Source of the DNA: an uncultured Clostridia bacterium
Lineage (GTDB): Bacteria > Bacillota > Clostridia > TANB77 > CAG-508
Direction: 5' to 3'
Length of the DNA stretch: 36,934 bases
NCBI GenBank assembly: GCA_934121925.1
Contig: CAKOVK010000014.1
Location: 1 to 36,934, forward strand
A model generated the notes under the pieces. It searched no databases. It worked only from the letters and a program-made list of their open reading frames with translations, and had not been told where the DNA came from. This document shows, piece by piece, positions 23,558 through 32,120 of the stretch. The translations under genes and the position numbers were made by a program. How positions within the stretch are numbered: the stretch's first letter is position 1; each line of letters starts with the position of its first letter.

Positions 23558-26191
23558 ATGAGCAAAAAGTACGTATACCTTTTTAAAGAAGGAAATGCAG
23601 ACATGCGTGAATTATTAGGTGGTAAAGGCGCTAACCTAGCAGAAATGACAAACTTAGGTTTACCAATTCCACAAGGTTTTACAGTTTCAACAGAAGCTTG
23701 TACAGAATATTACAATGATGGTAAAAAAATCAACGAAGAAATTCAAAGCCAAATTTTCGAAGCATTAAAGAAATTAGAAGAAATGCAAGGTAAAAAATTT
23801 GGAGACAATAGTGATCCATTATTAGTATCAGTAAGAAGTGGTGCTAGAGCATCAATGCCTGGTATGATGGATACAATATTAAACTTAGGACTAAACGATG
23901 TAGCAGTTGAAGGATTTGCTGCAAAAACAGGAAATCCAAGATTTGCATATGATTCATATAGAAGATTTATTCAAATGTATTCAGATGTTGTTATGGAAGT
24001 TCCAAAATCTTTCTTCGAAAAAATAATTGACGAAGTTAAAGAAGCAAAAGGAGTTCATTTCGATACAGAATTAACAGTTGATGATTTAAAAGAATTAGTA
24101 AAAAGATTTAAAGAAGTTTACAAAAATGCTATGAATGGTGAAGAATTCCCACAAGATCCAACAGAACAATTAATGGGAGCTGTTAAAGCCGTATTTAGAA
24201 GTTGGGACAACCCAAGAGCTATAGTTTACAGAAGAATGAACGATATACCAGGTGACTGGGGAACAGCTGTAAACGTACAAGCTATGGTATTTGGTAATAT
24301 GGGAGAAACATCTGGAACAGGTGTTGCATTTACACGTAACCCATCAACAGGTGAAAAAGGAATATTCGGAGAATACTTAATAAACGCACAAGGTGAAGAT
24401 GTTGTTGCAGGTGTTAGAACACCACAACCTATCACAAAACTTGCTGAAGATTTACCAGAATGTTATAAAGAATTCATGGAAATTGCACATAAACTAGAAG
24501 ATCATTACAGAGATATGCAAGATATGGAATTCACAATCCAAGAAGGAAAATTATATTTCTTACAAACAAGAAATGGAAAAAGAACAGCACCAGCAGCTAT
24601 TCAAATTGCTTGTGACTTAGTTGATGAAGGAATGATAACAAAAGAAGAAGCAGTTTTAAGAATAGAAGCTAAATCATTAGATCAATTACTACACCCAACA
24701 TTTGATAAAGATAGCTTAAAAGCAGGAGAAGTAATTGGAGAAGCATTACCTGCATCACCAGGTGCAGCAGCTGGTAAAGTAGTATTTACAGCTGAAGAAG
24801 CTAAAGAATTAGGAAAAGGTGGAAAAGGTGAAAGAGTTGTACTAGTTCGTCTTGAAACAACACCAGAAGATATCGAAGGTATGGTAGCTGCACAAGGTAT
24901 ATTAACAGTTCGTGGTGGTATGACATCACATGCTGCAGTTGTTGCTCGTGGTATGGGAACATGCTGTGTATCTGGATGTGGAGATATCAAAATGAACGAA
25001 GAAGCAGAAGAGTTTGAACTTGGTGGATATACATTCCATAAAGGTGACTTCATTTCATTAGATGGAACAACAGGAAAAATCTACAAAGGAGATATAAAAA
25101 CTGTTGAAGCTTCAGTTAGTGGAAACTTTGGAAGAATAATGGGATGGGCAGATGAATTCAGAACATTAAGAGTTAGAACAAATGCTGATAACCCAAGAGA
25201 TACAAAAAATGCTGTTCATTTAGGAGCAGAAGGAATAGGTCTATGTAGAACAGAGCATATGTTCTTCGAAGAAGACAGAATTCCAAAAATAAGAAAAATG
25301 ATATTATCAGAAACAGTAGAAGCAAGAGAAGCAGCTTTAAACGAATTAATACCATTCCAAAAAGGTGACTTCAAAGCTATGTACAAAGAATTAAAAGGAT
25401 TACCAATGACAGTTCGTTATTTAGATCCACCTCTACATGAATTCTTACCAACAGCTGAAGAAGATATCATAGCATTAGCTAAAGATATGGGTGTTACAGT
25501 AGAACACTTAAAAGCAAAATGTGCTGAATTACATGAATTCAACCCAATGATGGGACACAGAGGATGTCGTTTAGCAGTAACATATCCAGAGATCGCTAGA
25601 ATGCAAACAAGAGCATTAATGGAAGCTGCAATCGAAGTTAAAGAAGAAGATGGATACGATATAGTTCCAGAAATAATGATTCCATTAGTTGGAGAAAAGA
25701 AAGAATTAAAATTTGTTAAAGATATAGTTGTAGAAACAGCTGAAAAAGTTAAAGCAGAAAAAGGATCAGACATTGAATACCATATCGGTACAATGATTGA
25801 AATACCAAGAGCTGCATTAACAGCTGATGAAATAGCTGAAGAAGCTGAATTCTTCTCTTTCGGAACAAATGACTTAACACAAATGACATTTGGATTCTCA
25901 AGAGATGATGCTGGTAAATTCTTAGATTCTTACTACAAAGCAAAAATCTATGAATCAGACCCATTTGCAAAATTAGACCAAGATGGTGTTGGTAAATTAG
26001 TTAAAATGGCAGCAGAAAAAGGAAGAGCAACAAGACCAAATATCAAACTTGGAATATGTGGAGAACATGGTGGAGAGCCATCAAGCGTAGAATTCTGCCA
26101 CAAAGTAGGATTAAACTATGTATCTTGCTCACCATTTAGAGTTCCAATTGCAAGACTTGCAGCAGCACAAGCAGCATTAAAAAATAAATAA
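23558..26191 (+). CDS. ppdK: Pyruvate, phosphate dikinase
   Basis: Interconverts pyruvate + ATP + phosphate and phosphoenolpyruvate + AMP + pyrophosphate, a central enzyme of glycolysis/gluconeogenesis in many anaerobes. The 877 residues match the family. N-terminal ATP-grasp domain (GGKGANLAEMTNLGLPIPQG; SGARASMPGMMDTILNLGLN), swivelling phosphohistidine domain (GGMTSHAAVVARGMGTCCVSG), and C-terminal PEP/pyruvate barrel (GICGEHGGEPSSVEF with catalytic Cys/His context; FGTNDLTQMTFG). RBS AAAGAGGG. The codon use is more biased than its neighbours (more CGT, GGT, TTC), as expected of a highly expressed gene. No in-frame CGG. It has its own promoter and terminator. Confidence 0.97.
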   Translation: MSKKYVYLFKEGNADMRELLGGKGANLAEMTNLGLPIPQGFTVSTEACTEYYNDGKKINEEIQSQIFEALKKLEEMQGKKFGDNSDPLLVSVRSGARASMPGMMDTILNLGLNDVAVEGFAAKTGNPRFAYDSYRRFIQMYSDVVMEVPKSFFEKIIDEVKEAKGVHFDTELTVDDLKELVKRFKEVYKNAMNGEEFPQDPTEQLMGAVKAVFRSWDNPRAIVYRRMNDIPGDWGTAVNVQAMVFGNMGETSGTGVAFTRNPSTGEKGIFGEYLINAQGEDVVAGVRTPQPITKLAEDLPECYKEFMEIAHKLEDHYRDMQDMEFTIQEGKLYFLQTRNGKRTAPAAIQIACDLVDEGMITKEEAVLRIEAKSLDQLLHPTFDKDSLKAGEVIGEALPASPGAAAGKVVFTAEEAKELGKGGKGERVVLVRLETTPEDIEGMVAAQGILTVRGGMTSHAAVVARGMGTCCVSGCGDIKMNEEAEEFELGGYTFHKGDFISLDGTTGKIYKGDIKTVEASVSGNFGRIMGWADEFRTLRVRTNADNPRDTKNAVHLGAEGIGLCRTEHMFFEEDRIPKIRKMILSETVEAREAALNELIPFQKGDFKAMYKELKGLPMTVRYLDPPLHEFLPTAEEDIIALAKDMGVTVEHLKAKCAELHEFNPMMGHRGCRLAVTYPEIARMQTRALMEAAIEVKEEDGYDIVPEIMIPLVGEKKELKFVKDIVVETAEKVKAEKGSDIEYHIGTMIEIPRAALTADEIAEEAEFFSFGTNDLTQMTFGFSRDDAGKFLDSYYKAKIYESDPFAKLDQDGVGKLVKMAAEKGRATRPNIKLGICGEHGGEPSSVEFCHKVGLNYVSCSPFRVPIARLAAAQAALKNK

Positions 26192-26198
26192 TAAATAA

Positions 26199-26233
26199 AA
26201 AAAGATATTTCTCGAGCGAGAAATATCTTTTTT
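26199..26233 (+). terminator. ppdK terminator
   Basis: 14-bp perfect stem AAAGATATTTCTCG / CGAGAAATATCTTT with a T-rich tail. Confidence 0.9.
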
Positions 26234-26239
26234 CATTTT

Positions 26240-26322
26240 GGGGACAGAAACTTTTAAGACGGACTTTTTTTCTTTCCAGAATTGAATGTAAAGAAAAAAA
26301 GTCTGTCCGAAAAGTTTCTATT
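26240..26322. repeat. Long family C inverted repeat
   Basis: Left arm AGAAACTTTTAAGACGGACT and right arm AGTCTGTCCGAAAAGTTTCT form a ~30-bp imperfect hairpin, starting with the GGGGACAG seen at 30979 and 35314. It reaches the stop codon of the sspH-like gene. Confidence 0.6.
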
Positions 26323-26503
26323 TTTGGTATAAATTACTTTCATATAAATCTTCTATATAAACATTTTTATCCCTAGAACCATCTAGAAAACCTATTGTTG
26401 CAATATCATCGTGAACATCCTGAATCCATACAGGTTTTTCATTATAAAAAACCTCACTTAAACTTCTATGATTTAAAATTTCATTGACTCTTTCCTTATT
26501 CAT
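26318..26503 (-). CDS. SspH-like small acid-soluble spore protein
   Basis: A 61-residue protein that matches the H-type small acid-soluble spore protein pattern: N-terminal MNKERVNEILN, central EKPVWIQDVHDDIATIGFLDG, and a C-terminal VYIEDLYE. H-type SASPs are forespore proteins, packed in the spore core. On the minus strand TTGGAGG precedes the ATG at 26503. It would be expected to be under a forespore sigma factor; no clear SigG promoter was recognised. It supports a sporulating host together with sigK and splB. Confidence 0.75.
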   Translation of the reverse strand: MNKERVNEILNHRSLSEVFYNEKPVWIQDVHDDIATIGFLDGSRDKNVYIEDLYESNLYQK

Positions 26504-26577
26504 ATAACAACCTCCAATACTTTTAAAAATATATTAGTTTATCAATATAATTATATCCGGAAAAAGTAAAAAAATAC

Positions 26578-26606
26578 TTGATAATATACAACTTAAAATA
26601 TATAAT
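26578..26606 (+). promoter_or_regulatory. Promoter for the DUF5050 gene
   Basis: TTGATA (26578-26583), a 17-bp spacer and TATAAT (26601-26606). Confidence 0.65.
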
Positions 26607-26651
26607 AAAATTATATTAATACATTAAGAAAAAAATAAGAGAGGAGAACAA

Positions 26652-27692
26652 ATGAAAGAAAAATTAAATAATTTAAAAAATAAAATTATTCCATTTTTTG
26701 TTGACTTAAAAAATAAAATACAACCAGTAATATTAAAGAATAAGAGATTAGCAATAGTAGTGTTATCTGCCGTAATCATAGTTATATTGGCTATATTAAT
26801 AATGCCATCTAAAAAAGAGATAGGAAATACAAATGGAAATTTAGAGAACTCAGGTTTCTCTGTTACTTCAGGAAAATGGGTTTACTATTTTGGATATAAT
26901 CAAGGAAGCTCAGATGGAATTTATAAAATAAAAGGAAACAAAAAAGAAAAAGTATCAGATGATTATGGAATATATTTAAATAAAGTAGGAAAATATATTT
27001 ATTATTTAGATGCAAAAGAAGATAGCATTGTAAAAATAAAAGAAAATGGAAAAAACAAAGAAACAATTGTAAAAAATGTGGATAAATTACCTGTTACAGT
27101 TACAAATAATTGGATATATTATTTTGATAATTCATGTCTTCATAGAATAAATATTAAAGGAGAAAACAAAAAAATATTATCTAAAAAGTATATAGAAAAT
27201 TATCAAGTTGTTAATGATTGGATATATTATTCATACATTAATGATGGACATTATGTTATAGCTAAAATGAAAACAGATGGAGATAAAGCTTCTAAAATAA
27301 ATACAGAAGCAGGAAATTTGTTCTTTGTAAAAGGCAAAGAAATTTATTATATTTATGAAAATTATGAAAAAGAAAAATATGAACTTTATAAAATGAAAAC
27401 AAATGGCAAAAGTAAAAAGAAAATAGCAGATATAAGCGAGACTATAGATTTAAGCATTGTTAATTTTACTGAAAGTGATGTTTATTATGTTAAAAAGAAT
27501 GAAAATTTGGAATCAGCTATATATAAGATGGATTTAAAAGGTAAAAAAGAAACAAAAATAACAGATATAAAAGGATACACTACAAGTATAAATGTACAAG
27601 GAGATTGGATTTACTATCCAGACCAAGATGATAATGGTAATGTTCAAATGTTTAGAATAAAAACAAATGGAGATAAAAAGCAAAGTTTATAA
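26652..27692 (+). CDS. Membrane-anchored DUF5050-type beta-propeller protein
   Basis: A 346-residue protein with a basic cytoplasmic N-terminus, one membrane helix (about residues 33-50, RLAIVVLSAVIIVILAIL) and an extracellular domain of repeated strands (WVYYFGY, YIYYLDA, WIYYFDN, WIYYSYI, EIYYIYE, VYYVKKN, WIYYPDQ), each followed by xxKxxxxG turns. This is the DUF5050 pattern, a predicted beta-propeller. No enzyme motif is visible; its role is unknown, perhaps a surface-binding or sensing domain. RBS AGAGGAGA precedes ATG 26652. It is monocistronic between its promoter and terminator. Confidence 0.8.
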   Translation: MKEKLNNLKNKIIPFFVDLKNKIQPVILKNKRLAIVVLSAVIIVILAILIMPSKKEIGNTNGNLENSGFSVTSGKWVYYFGYNQGSSDGIYKIKGNKKEKVSDDYGIYLNKVGKYIYYLDAKEDSIVKIKENGKNKETIVKNVDKLPVTVTNNWIYYFDNSCLHRINIKGENKKILSKKYIENYQVVNDWIYYSYINDGHYVIAKMKTDGDKASKINTEAGNLFFVKGKEIYYIYENYEKEKYELYKMKTNGKSKKKIADISETIDLSIVNFTESDVYYVKKNENLESAIYKMDLKGKKETKITDIKGYTTSINVQGDWIYYPDQDDNGNVQMFRIKTNGDKKQSL

Positions 27693-27700
27693 AGAAATAA

Positions 27701-27735
27701 TAAGGGGGTTGCAAAATAAAGCAACCCCTTATATA
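27701..27735 (+). terminator. Terminator after the DUF5050 gene
   Basis: Stem AAGGGGGTTGC / GCAACCCCTT with one bulged G and an A-rich loop, followed by an AT-rich tail. Confidence 0.7.
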
Positions 27736-27769
27736 ATTATATATATTAAAACAAAAGAAGGAGAAGTTT

Positions 27770-29410
27770 ATGCAAATAGAATATAACAATACAATAATTG
27801 ATGTGAAAGAAGGAACAAAGGTATTAGACCTATTTAAAAAGGAAATAGATAAAAGAAATAATGAAATAATTGCTTGTAAATTTAACAATGAAGTAAAAAG
27901 CCTTAATTTTGAAATAAATGCAAATGGAAAATTGGAACTTATAGATATTACTAATAAAGATGGTATGAGAATATATAAGAGAGGATTAATTTATATAGTT
28001 GCCAAAGCTTTTAGAGAATTGTATCCGGAAGCTTTAATAACTGTTAATTACCAGTTATATCATTCTATGCTTTGTGAACTTGATAATTTAGAAGTTACAG
28101 AAGAGATGATAGAAAAGGTAAATAAAAGAGTTAAAGAAATAATAAAAGCTAATTTACCAATAACAAAAAAGATAATGACAAAGAATGAGGCTGAAAAATT
28201 CTATGAGAAAGAAAAAACACTAAAGGGAAGATTACAATTAGAATTAGAAGAGAAAAAAGAAGTAACATTATACTACTGTGAGAACTATTATAATTACTTC
28301 TATGGAGTTATGCCAGTTTCTACAGGATGCATAAAAGAATATGAATTATTAAAGTATCATGATGGCTTCTTAATAAGGTATCCAAGTAGAAGAACACCTT
28401 ACGAATTGCCTAAACTTATAGAATGCCCAAAACTTGTTGCTGCACTAGATGAGTATGAAGAAGTTCATAAAATTCTTAATGTAAATACTTTATATAAGTT
28501 AAATAAAATAATAAAGAATGAAGATATAAAAGATTATATATTAATGGATGAAGCTTTACACGAGAAAAAAATAGCAAAAATAGCAGATCAAATAGCACAA
28601 AATAAAAATATTAAAGTAATACTTATTGCCGGACCATCATCATCTGGAAAAACAACATTTGCTAAAAGACTAGAGCTAGAATTAAAACTAAATGGAATAA
28701 AGCCTAAAACAATATCAGTAGATAACTATTTTGTAGAAAGAGAAGATACACCTAGAGATGAAGATGGAAATTACGATTTTGAAGAAATTAAAGCAATAGA
28801 TACAAAACTTTTAAATAATGATCTATTAAAGCTTTTAGATGGAAAAGAAATAGATATGCCAACATTTAATTTTCATGAAGGTAAGAAAGAATATAAGGGT
28901 AATACAATGAGTTTGGATAAAGATGAAGTTCTTATAATGGAGGGAATACATTGCCTAAATGATGAGTTGACATTTTTGATACCAAAAGAGCAGAAGTTTA
29001 AAATTTATATAAGTTGCTTAACTGTATTAAATATAGATTACTACAATAGAATTTCAACAACTGATACTAGATTAATAAGACGAATTGTGAGAGATAATCA
29101 GTTTAGAGGTTATAGTGCTATGCATACTTTAAAAATGTGGCCATCCGTAAATAAAGGAGAAGCTAAAAATATTTTTGCATATCAAGAAGAAGCTAATGTA
29201 ATGTTTAATTCTTCATTAATATATGAGCTTTCAGTATTAAAAAATTATGCGTTACCTTTGCTAAAAAAAATCACACCTAAAGACATAGAATATTCAGAAG
29301 CTAAAAGACTTACATCAATGCTTGAATATTTCGAATCTATACCATCTGAATTGGTGCCAAACAACTCATTACTAAGAGAATTTATAGGAGGCAGTATATT
29401 TGGAGATTAA
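27770..29410 (+). CDS. TGS-domain/uridine-kinase-like nucleoside kinase fusion
   Basis: A 546-residue protein of a family that joins a threonyl-tRNA-synthetase-like N-terminal region (TGS domain, residues about 1-60, then an HxxxH-less second domain, about 60-240) to a C-terminal uridine-kinase P-loop domain. The Walker A GPSSSGKTTFAKRL lies near residue 287. Other kinase residues include SVDNYFVEREDTPRDEDG, the acidic DMPTFNFHEGKK and RIVRDNQFRGY. Expected to phosphorylate uridine or a related nucleoside; the precise substrate is not settled. RBS AAGGAGAAG. The RNHCP gene follows 25 bp later and is probably cotranscribed. Confidence 0.88.
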   Translation: MQIEYNNTIIDVKEGTKVLDLFKKEIDKRNNEIIACKFNNEVKSLNFEINANGKLELIDITNKDGMRIYKRGLIYIVAKAFRELYPEALITVNYQLYHSMLCELDNLEVTEEMIEKVNKRVKEIIKANLPITKKIMTKNEAEKFYEKEKTLKGRLQLELEEKKEVTLYYCENYYNYFYGVMPVSTGCIKEYELLKYHDGFLIRYPSRRTPYELPKLIECPKLVAALDEYEEVHKILNVNTLYKLNKIIKNEDIKDYILMDEALHEKKIAKIADQIAQNKNIKVILIAGPSSSGKTTFAKRLELELKLNGIKPKTISVDNYFVEREDTPRDEDGNYDFEEIKAIDTKLLNNDLLKLLDGKEIDMPTFNFHEGKKEYKGNTMSLDKDEVLIMEGIHCLNDELTFLIPKEQKFKIYISCLTVLNIDYYNRISTTDTRLIRRIVRDNQFRGYSAMHTLKMWPSVNKGEAKNIFAYQEEANVMFNSSLIYELSVLKNYALPLLKKITPKDIEYSEAKRLTSMLEYFESIPSELVPNNSLLREFIGGSIFGD

Positions 29411-29435
29411 GATAATTTTATGAGGAGAAAATAAA

Positions 29436-29744
29436 ATGAAAACATTTACAGAGATAGATGAAGAATTTATATGTGAGAACTGTGGCAGAAAAGTAGAGAA
29501 ACTGGAATATTCGTGCAGGAATCATTGTAATCATTGTTTATATTCCAAACATGTAGATAAAAATCCAGGAGATAGAGCAGAAGAATGTCATGGACTTTTA
29601 GAACCAATAGGAATAGAAATAAGCAGCAAAAAAGGATATATAATAATATATAAGTGTAAAAAGTGTGGAGCAATTAGAAAAAATAAAGCGGCCAAAGATG
29701 ATAATATGGATTTAATTATAAAACTTAGTGTTGCAAAACAATAA
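29436..29744 (+). CDS. RNHCP domain protein
   Basis: A 102-residue zinc-finger-like protein named after its motif, here RNHCNHCLYSKHVD, followed by NPGDRAEECHGLLEPIGIE. Further CxxC pairs (CENC near residue 14, CKKC near residue 78) probably complete metal sites. The family is widespread in Firmicutes and actinobacteria but has no established function; RNA or nucleic-acid binding is a guess. ATG 29436 follows TGAGGAGA. It lies 25 bp after the uridine-kinase-like gene and ends at a bidirectional terminator shared with htpX. Confidence 0.85.
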   Translation: MKTFTEIDEEFICENCGRKVEKLEYSCRNHCNHCLYSKHVDKNPGDRAEECHGLLEPIGIEISSKKGYIIIYKCKKCGAIRKNKAAKDDNMDLIIKLSVAKQ

Positions 29745-29794
29745 AATAGAGTAAGAAAAAGAGGATTTTAACCTCTTTTCTTTACTCTATTTTA
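29744..29794. terminator. Bidirectional terminator between the RNHCP gene and htpX
   Basis: Long imperfect stem AATAGAGTAAGAAAAAGAGG / CCTCTTTTCTTTACTCTATT. It overlaps the last codons of htpX on the minus strand. Confidence 0.8.
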
Positions 29795-30686
29795 TATTCT
29801 GCAAAGCTTCGATTCTAGCTTCAATACTTGGGTGAGTAGAAAATAAATTAGTTTTCTTTTTATCATTAGCATTCTTCTTAAATGGATTAACAATGTACAT
29901 ATTTTCTGTGGCCTTATTTGCAACTTTTAATTCATTAGGATCATCATCAAGTTTTCTTAATGCAGATATAAGTCCATCAGGATTTCTAGTAAATTCTATT
30001 GCAGTACTATCTGCTAAAAATTCTCTTCTTCTAGAAACAGCCATTTGCATAATTTTGCCTAGAATAGGAGCTAGTATTAAAAATACTAAACCTATTAACA
30101 TCAAAATAGCATTTCCATCATTATCACGGTCTTTACCTCTGCCACCTCTATAAAAGAAACTTCTCGTGAAAATATCAGAAAGCATAACAATGAAACCAAC
30201 CATAACTGTTACTACTGCAGAAAGTAGAATGTCGTAATTTTTAATATGGGCCATTTCGTGTGCAATAACTCCTTCTAATTCATAATAATCTAATTTATCC
30301 AAAAGACCAGTAGTAACGCATATAATTGCATGTTCTGGATTTCTACCAGTTGCAAAAGCATTAGGCTGATAATCTTCTACAACATATAATCTAGGTTTAT
30401 GAGATAATCCAGAAGAAATCATTAAACCATCCAATATATTCATAATTTTTTTATTTTCTTCTTCTGTTGCAGGCTTAGCATGAGAAACAGCCAATATAAT
30501 TTTATCGCTATTATAATAAGAAGCCCAACAACTTATTATAGAAAAAGATAAAGCTATTAAAATTGCAAAAGATGCATCTAAATCAAAAGCCATACATAAG
30601 TAATATAATATTAAGGTTATAATTAAAATAAAACCCGAAATTATAAAACCAGTTTTTATTTTATTTTTTCTAATATCTTCAAACAT
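29787..30686 (-). CDS. htpX: HtpX-like M48 membrane zinc protease
   Basis: Membrane quality-control metalloprotease. From ATG 30686 it is 299 residues. Two N-terminal membrane helices (about residues 12-33 and 38-55), then FATGRNPEHAIICVTTGLLD, the zinc motif HEMAH, two further membrane segments (about 155-172 and 196-215), and the third zinc ligand region SRRREFLADSTA. It ends in the FSTHPSIEARIEAL tail that closes the family. The GTG at 30695 overlaps the ribosome site TAGGTG and is rejected. It carries its own minus-strand promoter (30704-30732). Confidence 0.93.
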   Translation of the reverse strand: MFEDIRKNKIKTGFIISGFILIITLILYYLCMAFDLDASFAILIALSFSIISCWASYYNSDKIILAVSHAKPATEEENKKIMNILDGLMISSGLSHKPRLYVVEDYQPNAFATGRNPEHAIICVTTGLLDKLDYYELEGVIAHEMAHIKNYDILLSAVVTVMVGFIVMLSDIFTRSFFYRGGRGKDRDNDGNAILMLIGLVFLILAPILGKIMQMAVSRRREFLADSTAIEFTRNPDGLISALRKLDDDPNELKVANKATENMYIVNPFKKNANDKKKTNLFSTHPSIEARIEALQNIK

Positions 30687-30703
30687 AATAATCACCTAAA
30701 AAT

Positions 30704-30732
30704 ATTATAACATTATTATATTACTTTTACAA
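30704..30732 (-). promoter_or_regulatory. htpX promoter (minus strand)
   Basis: Reading on the minus strand: TTGTAA (30732-30727), a 17-bp spacer and TATAAT (30709-30704). Confidence 0.6.
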
Positions 30733-30775
30733 ATGCAAACTTGTTAAAAATAAAAAATAAAATATTAAAAAACTA

Positions 30776-30804
30776 TTGCAATATTAATTTTATTTTTGTA
30801 TAAT
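30776..30804 (+). promoter_or_regulatory. Promoter of the pyr leader
   Basis: TTGCAA (30776-30781), a 17-bp spacer and TATAAT (30799-30804), 33 bp before the leader ORF. Confidence 0.75.
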
Positions 30805-30836
30805 ATTCAAGATATAAAAAGTAAAGAGGTAAAAAA

Positions 30837-30920
30837 ATGAAAAATTATTTAAGAAAAACTAACTTAATAAATGTTGCAATAGTTTTCTTAATAATTGTTT
30901 CATTTTCATTTATATTTTAA
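30837..30920 (+). CDS. 27-codon hydrophobic leader peptide before the pyr operon
   Basis: ATG 30837 follows AAAGAGGT at 7-8 bp and ends at TAA 30918-30920. The peptide (MKNYLRKTNLINVAIVFL, then a Phe/Ile/Ser-rich end) has one hydrophobic stretch. Its second half is very U-rich. The stop codon abuts the left arm of an intrinsic terminator, and carA begins 114 bp later with no other clear promoter. By analogy with the pyrBI leader of enteric bacteria, coupled translation at low UTP could block the hairpin and let transcription continue. Alternatively it is a free-standing small membrane peptide. Too short for a database family. Confidence 0.6.
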   Translation: MKNYLRKTNLINVAIVFLIIVSFSFIF

Positions 30921-30949
30921 ATAAGGAATTTATTCCTTATTTTTTTTTG
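30919..30949 (+). terminator. Terminator or attenuator upstream of carA
   Basis: Stem AATAAGGAA / TTCCTTATT with a short loop and nine T residues (30940-30948), beginning at the leader ORF stop codon. Confidence 0.85.
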
Positions 30950-30970
30950 CCCATTAGAATTAAACAAAAG

Positions 30971-30999
30971 GAACAAAAGGGGACAGACCCCTTTTGTTC
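30971..30999. repeat. GGGGACAG-type hairpin, family C, before carA
   Basis: Perfect 12-bp stem GAACAAAAGGGG / CCCCTTTTGTTC with loop ACAGA, no T-tract. Confidence 0.6.
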
Positions 31000-31033
31000 A
31001 GAAAAATATAAAAGTAAAGAAAGGATGAAGAAA

Positions 31034-32119
31034 ATGAAAGAGTTTAACAAAAAGATTGTACTAGAAGATGGCGAAGAATACTTAGGATATGGCTTTGGAG
31101 CAAATGTAGAAAGTATTTGCGAAATAGTTTTTAATACATCTATGGTTGGATACCAAGAAATAGTTTCAGATCCATCATATACATATCAAATGGTGGTTAT
31201 GACATATCCTTTAATAGGAAATTATGGGATAACGGATGATGATTACGAAACAGGTAAACCTTCTATAGGTGGATTGGTGGTAAGGGAATATAATGATCAC
31301 CCTAGTAATTTTAGATACACAAAAACATTATCAGAATATCTAGAAGAAAACAATATTCCTGGAATATATGGAGTAGATACAAGAAAAATAACAAGAAGTA
31401 TTAGAGATAAAGGAAGTAGAAAAGTTATAATAACAGATATATCTACAACTAAAGAAGAAGCAATGGAAAAAATGAAAAATTATCAGATTCCAAAAGATGC
31501 GGTTTCAAAAGTAAGTTGTAAGAAAAAGTGGTATGCAAGAACAGCAAATGCAAAATACAACGTAGTTGCAGTAGACTGCGGAATAAAATTAAATATAGTA
31601 AGAAGTTTAAATAAAAGAAAATGTAATGTAACAGTAGTTCCATACAATACAACGGCAGAAGAAGTAATAAGTTTAAAACCAGATGGAGTATTCTTGTCAA
31701 ATGGACCAGGAGATCCGGAAGATGTTAAAGAAGTAATAAAATTAGTAAAAGAATTGAAAGGAAAATACCCTATATTTGGAATATGCTTAGGACATCAAAT
31801 GATAAGCCTAGCATATGGAGCAAAAACATATAAATTAAAATTTGGACATAGAGGAGGAAATCATCCTGTACTAAATTTAAAAACAGATAAAATAGAAATA
31901 ACAAGCCAGAATCATAGTTACGCAGTTGATGAAGAATCTTTAAAGAGTACGAAATTGGAGCCAACACATAAAAACATTTTAGACAACACAATAGAAGGTG
32001 TTGAATGTAAAAAAGACAGAATATTTAGTGTCCAATATCATCCGGAAAGTGCACCAGGGCCACAGGACAGTGGATATTTATTTGACAAATTCATAAATAT
32101 AATGAAAGGAGAAGAATAA
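31034..32119 (+). CDS. carA: Carbamoyl-phosphate synthase small subunit
   Basis: Glutaminase subunit that supplies ammonia to CarB. From ATG 31034 it is 361 residues. N-terminal small-subunit domain (FNTSMVGYQEIVSDPSYTYQ), then the class I glutamine amidotransferase domain with the nucleophile in FGICLGHQM, the GHRGGNHPV segment, and the His/Glu pair in QYHPESAPGPQDS. The start at 31034 has AAAGG about 9 bp upstream; in-frame starts at 31025 and 30947 are less well placed. CarB starts one base after its stop codon. First gene of the pyrimidine operon. Confidence 0.96.
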   Translation: MKEFNKKIVLEDGEEYLGYGFGANVESICEIVFNTSMVGYQEIVSDPSYTYQMVVMTYPLIGNYGITDDDYETGKPSIGGLVVREYNDHPSNFRYTKTLSEYLEENNIPGIYGVDTRKITRSIRDKGSRKVIITDISTTKEEAMEKMKNYQIPKDAVSKVSCKKKWYARTANAKYNVVAVDCGIKLNIVRSLNKRKCNVTVVPYNTTAEEVISLKPDGVFLSNGPGDPEDVKEVIKLVKELKGKYPIFGICLGHQMISLAYGAKTYKLKFGHRGGNHPVLNLKTDKIEITSQNHSYAVDEESLKSTKLEPTHKNILDNTIEGVECKKDRIFSVQYHPESAPGPQDSGYLFDKFINIMKGEE

Positions 32120-32120
32120 T

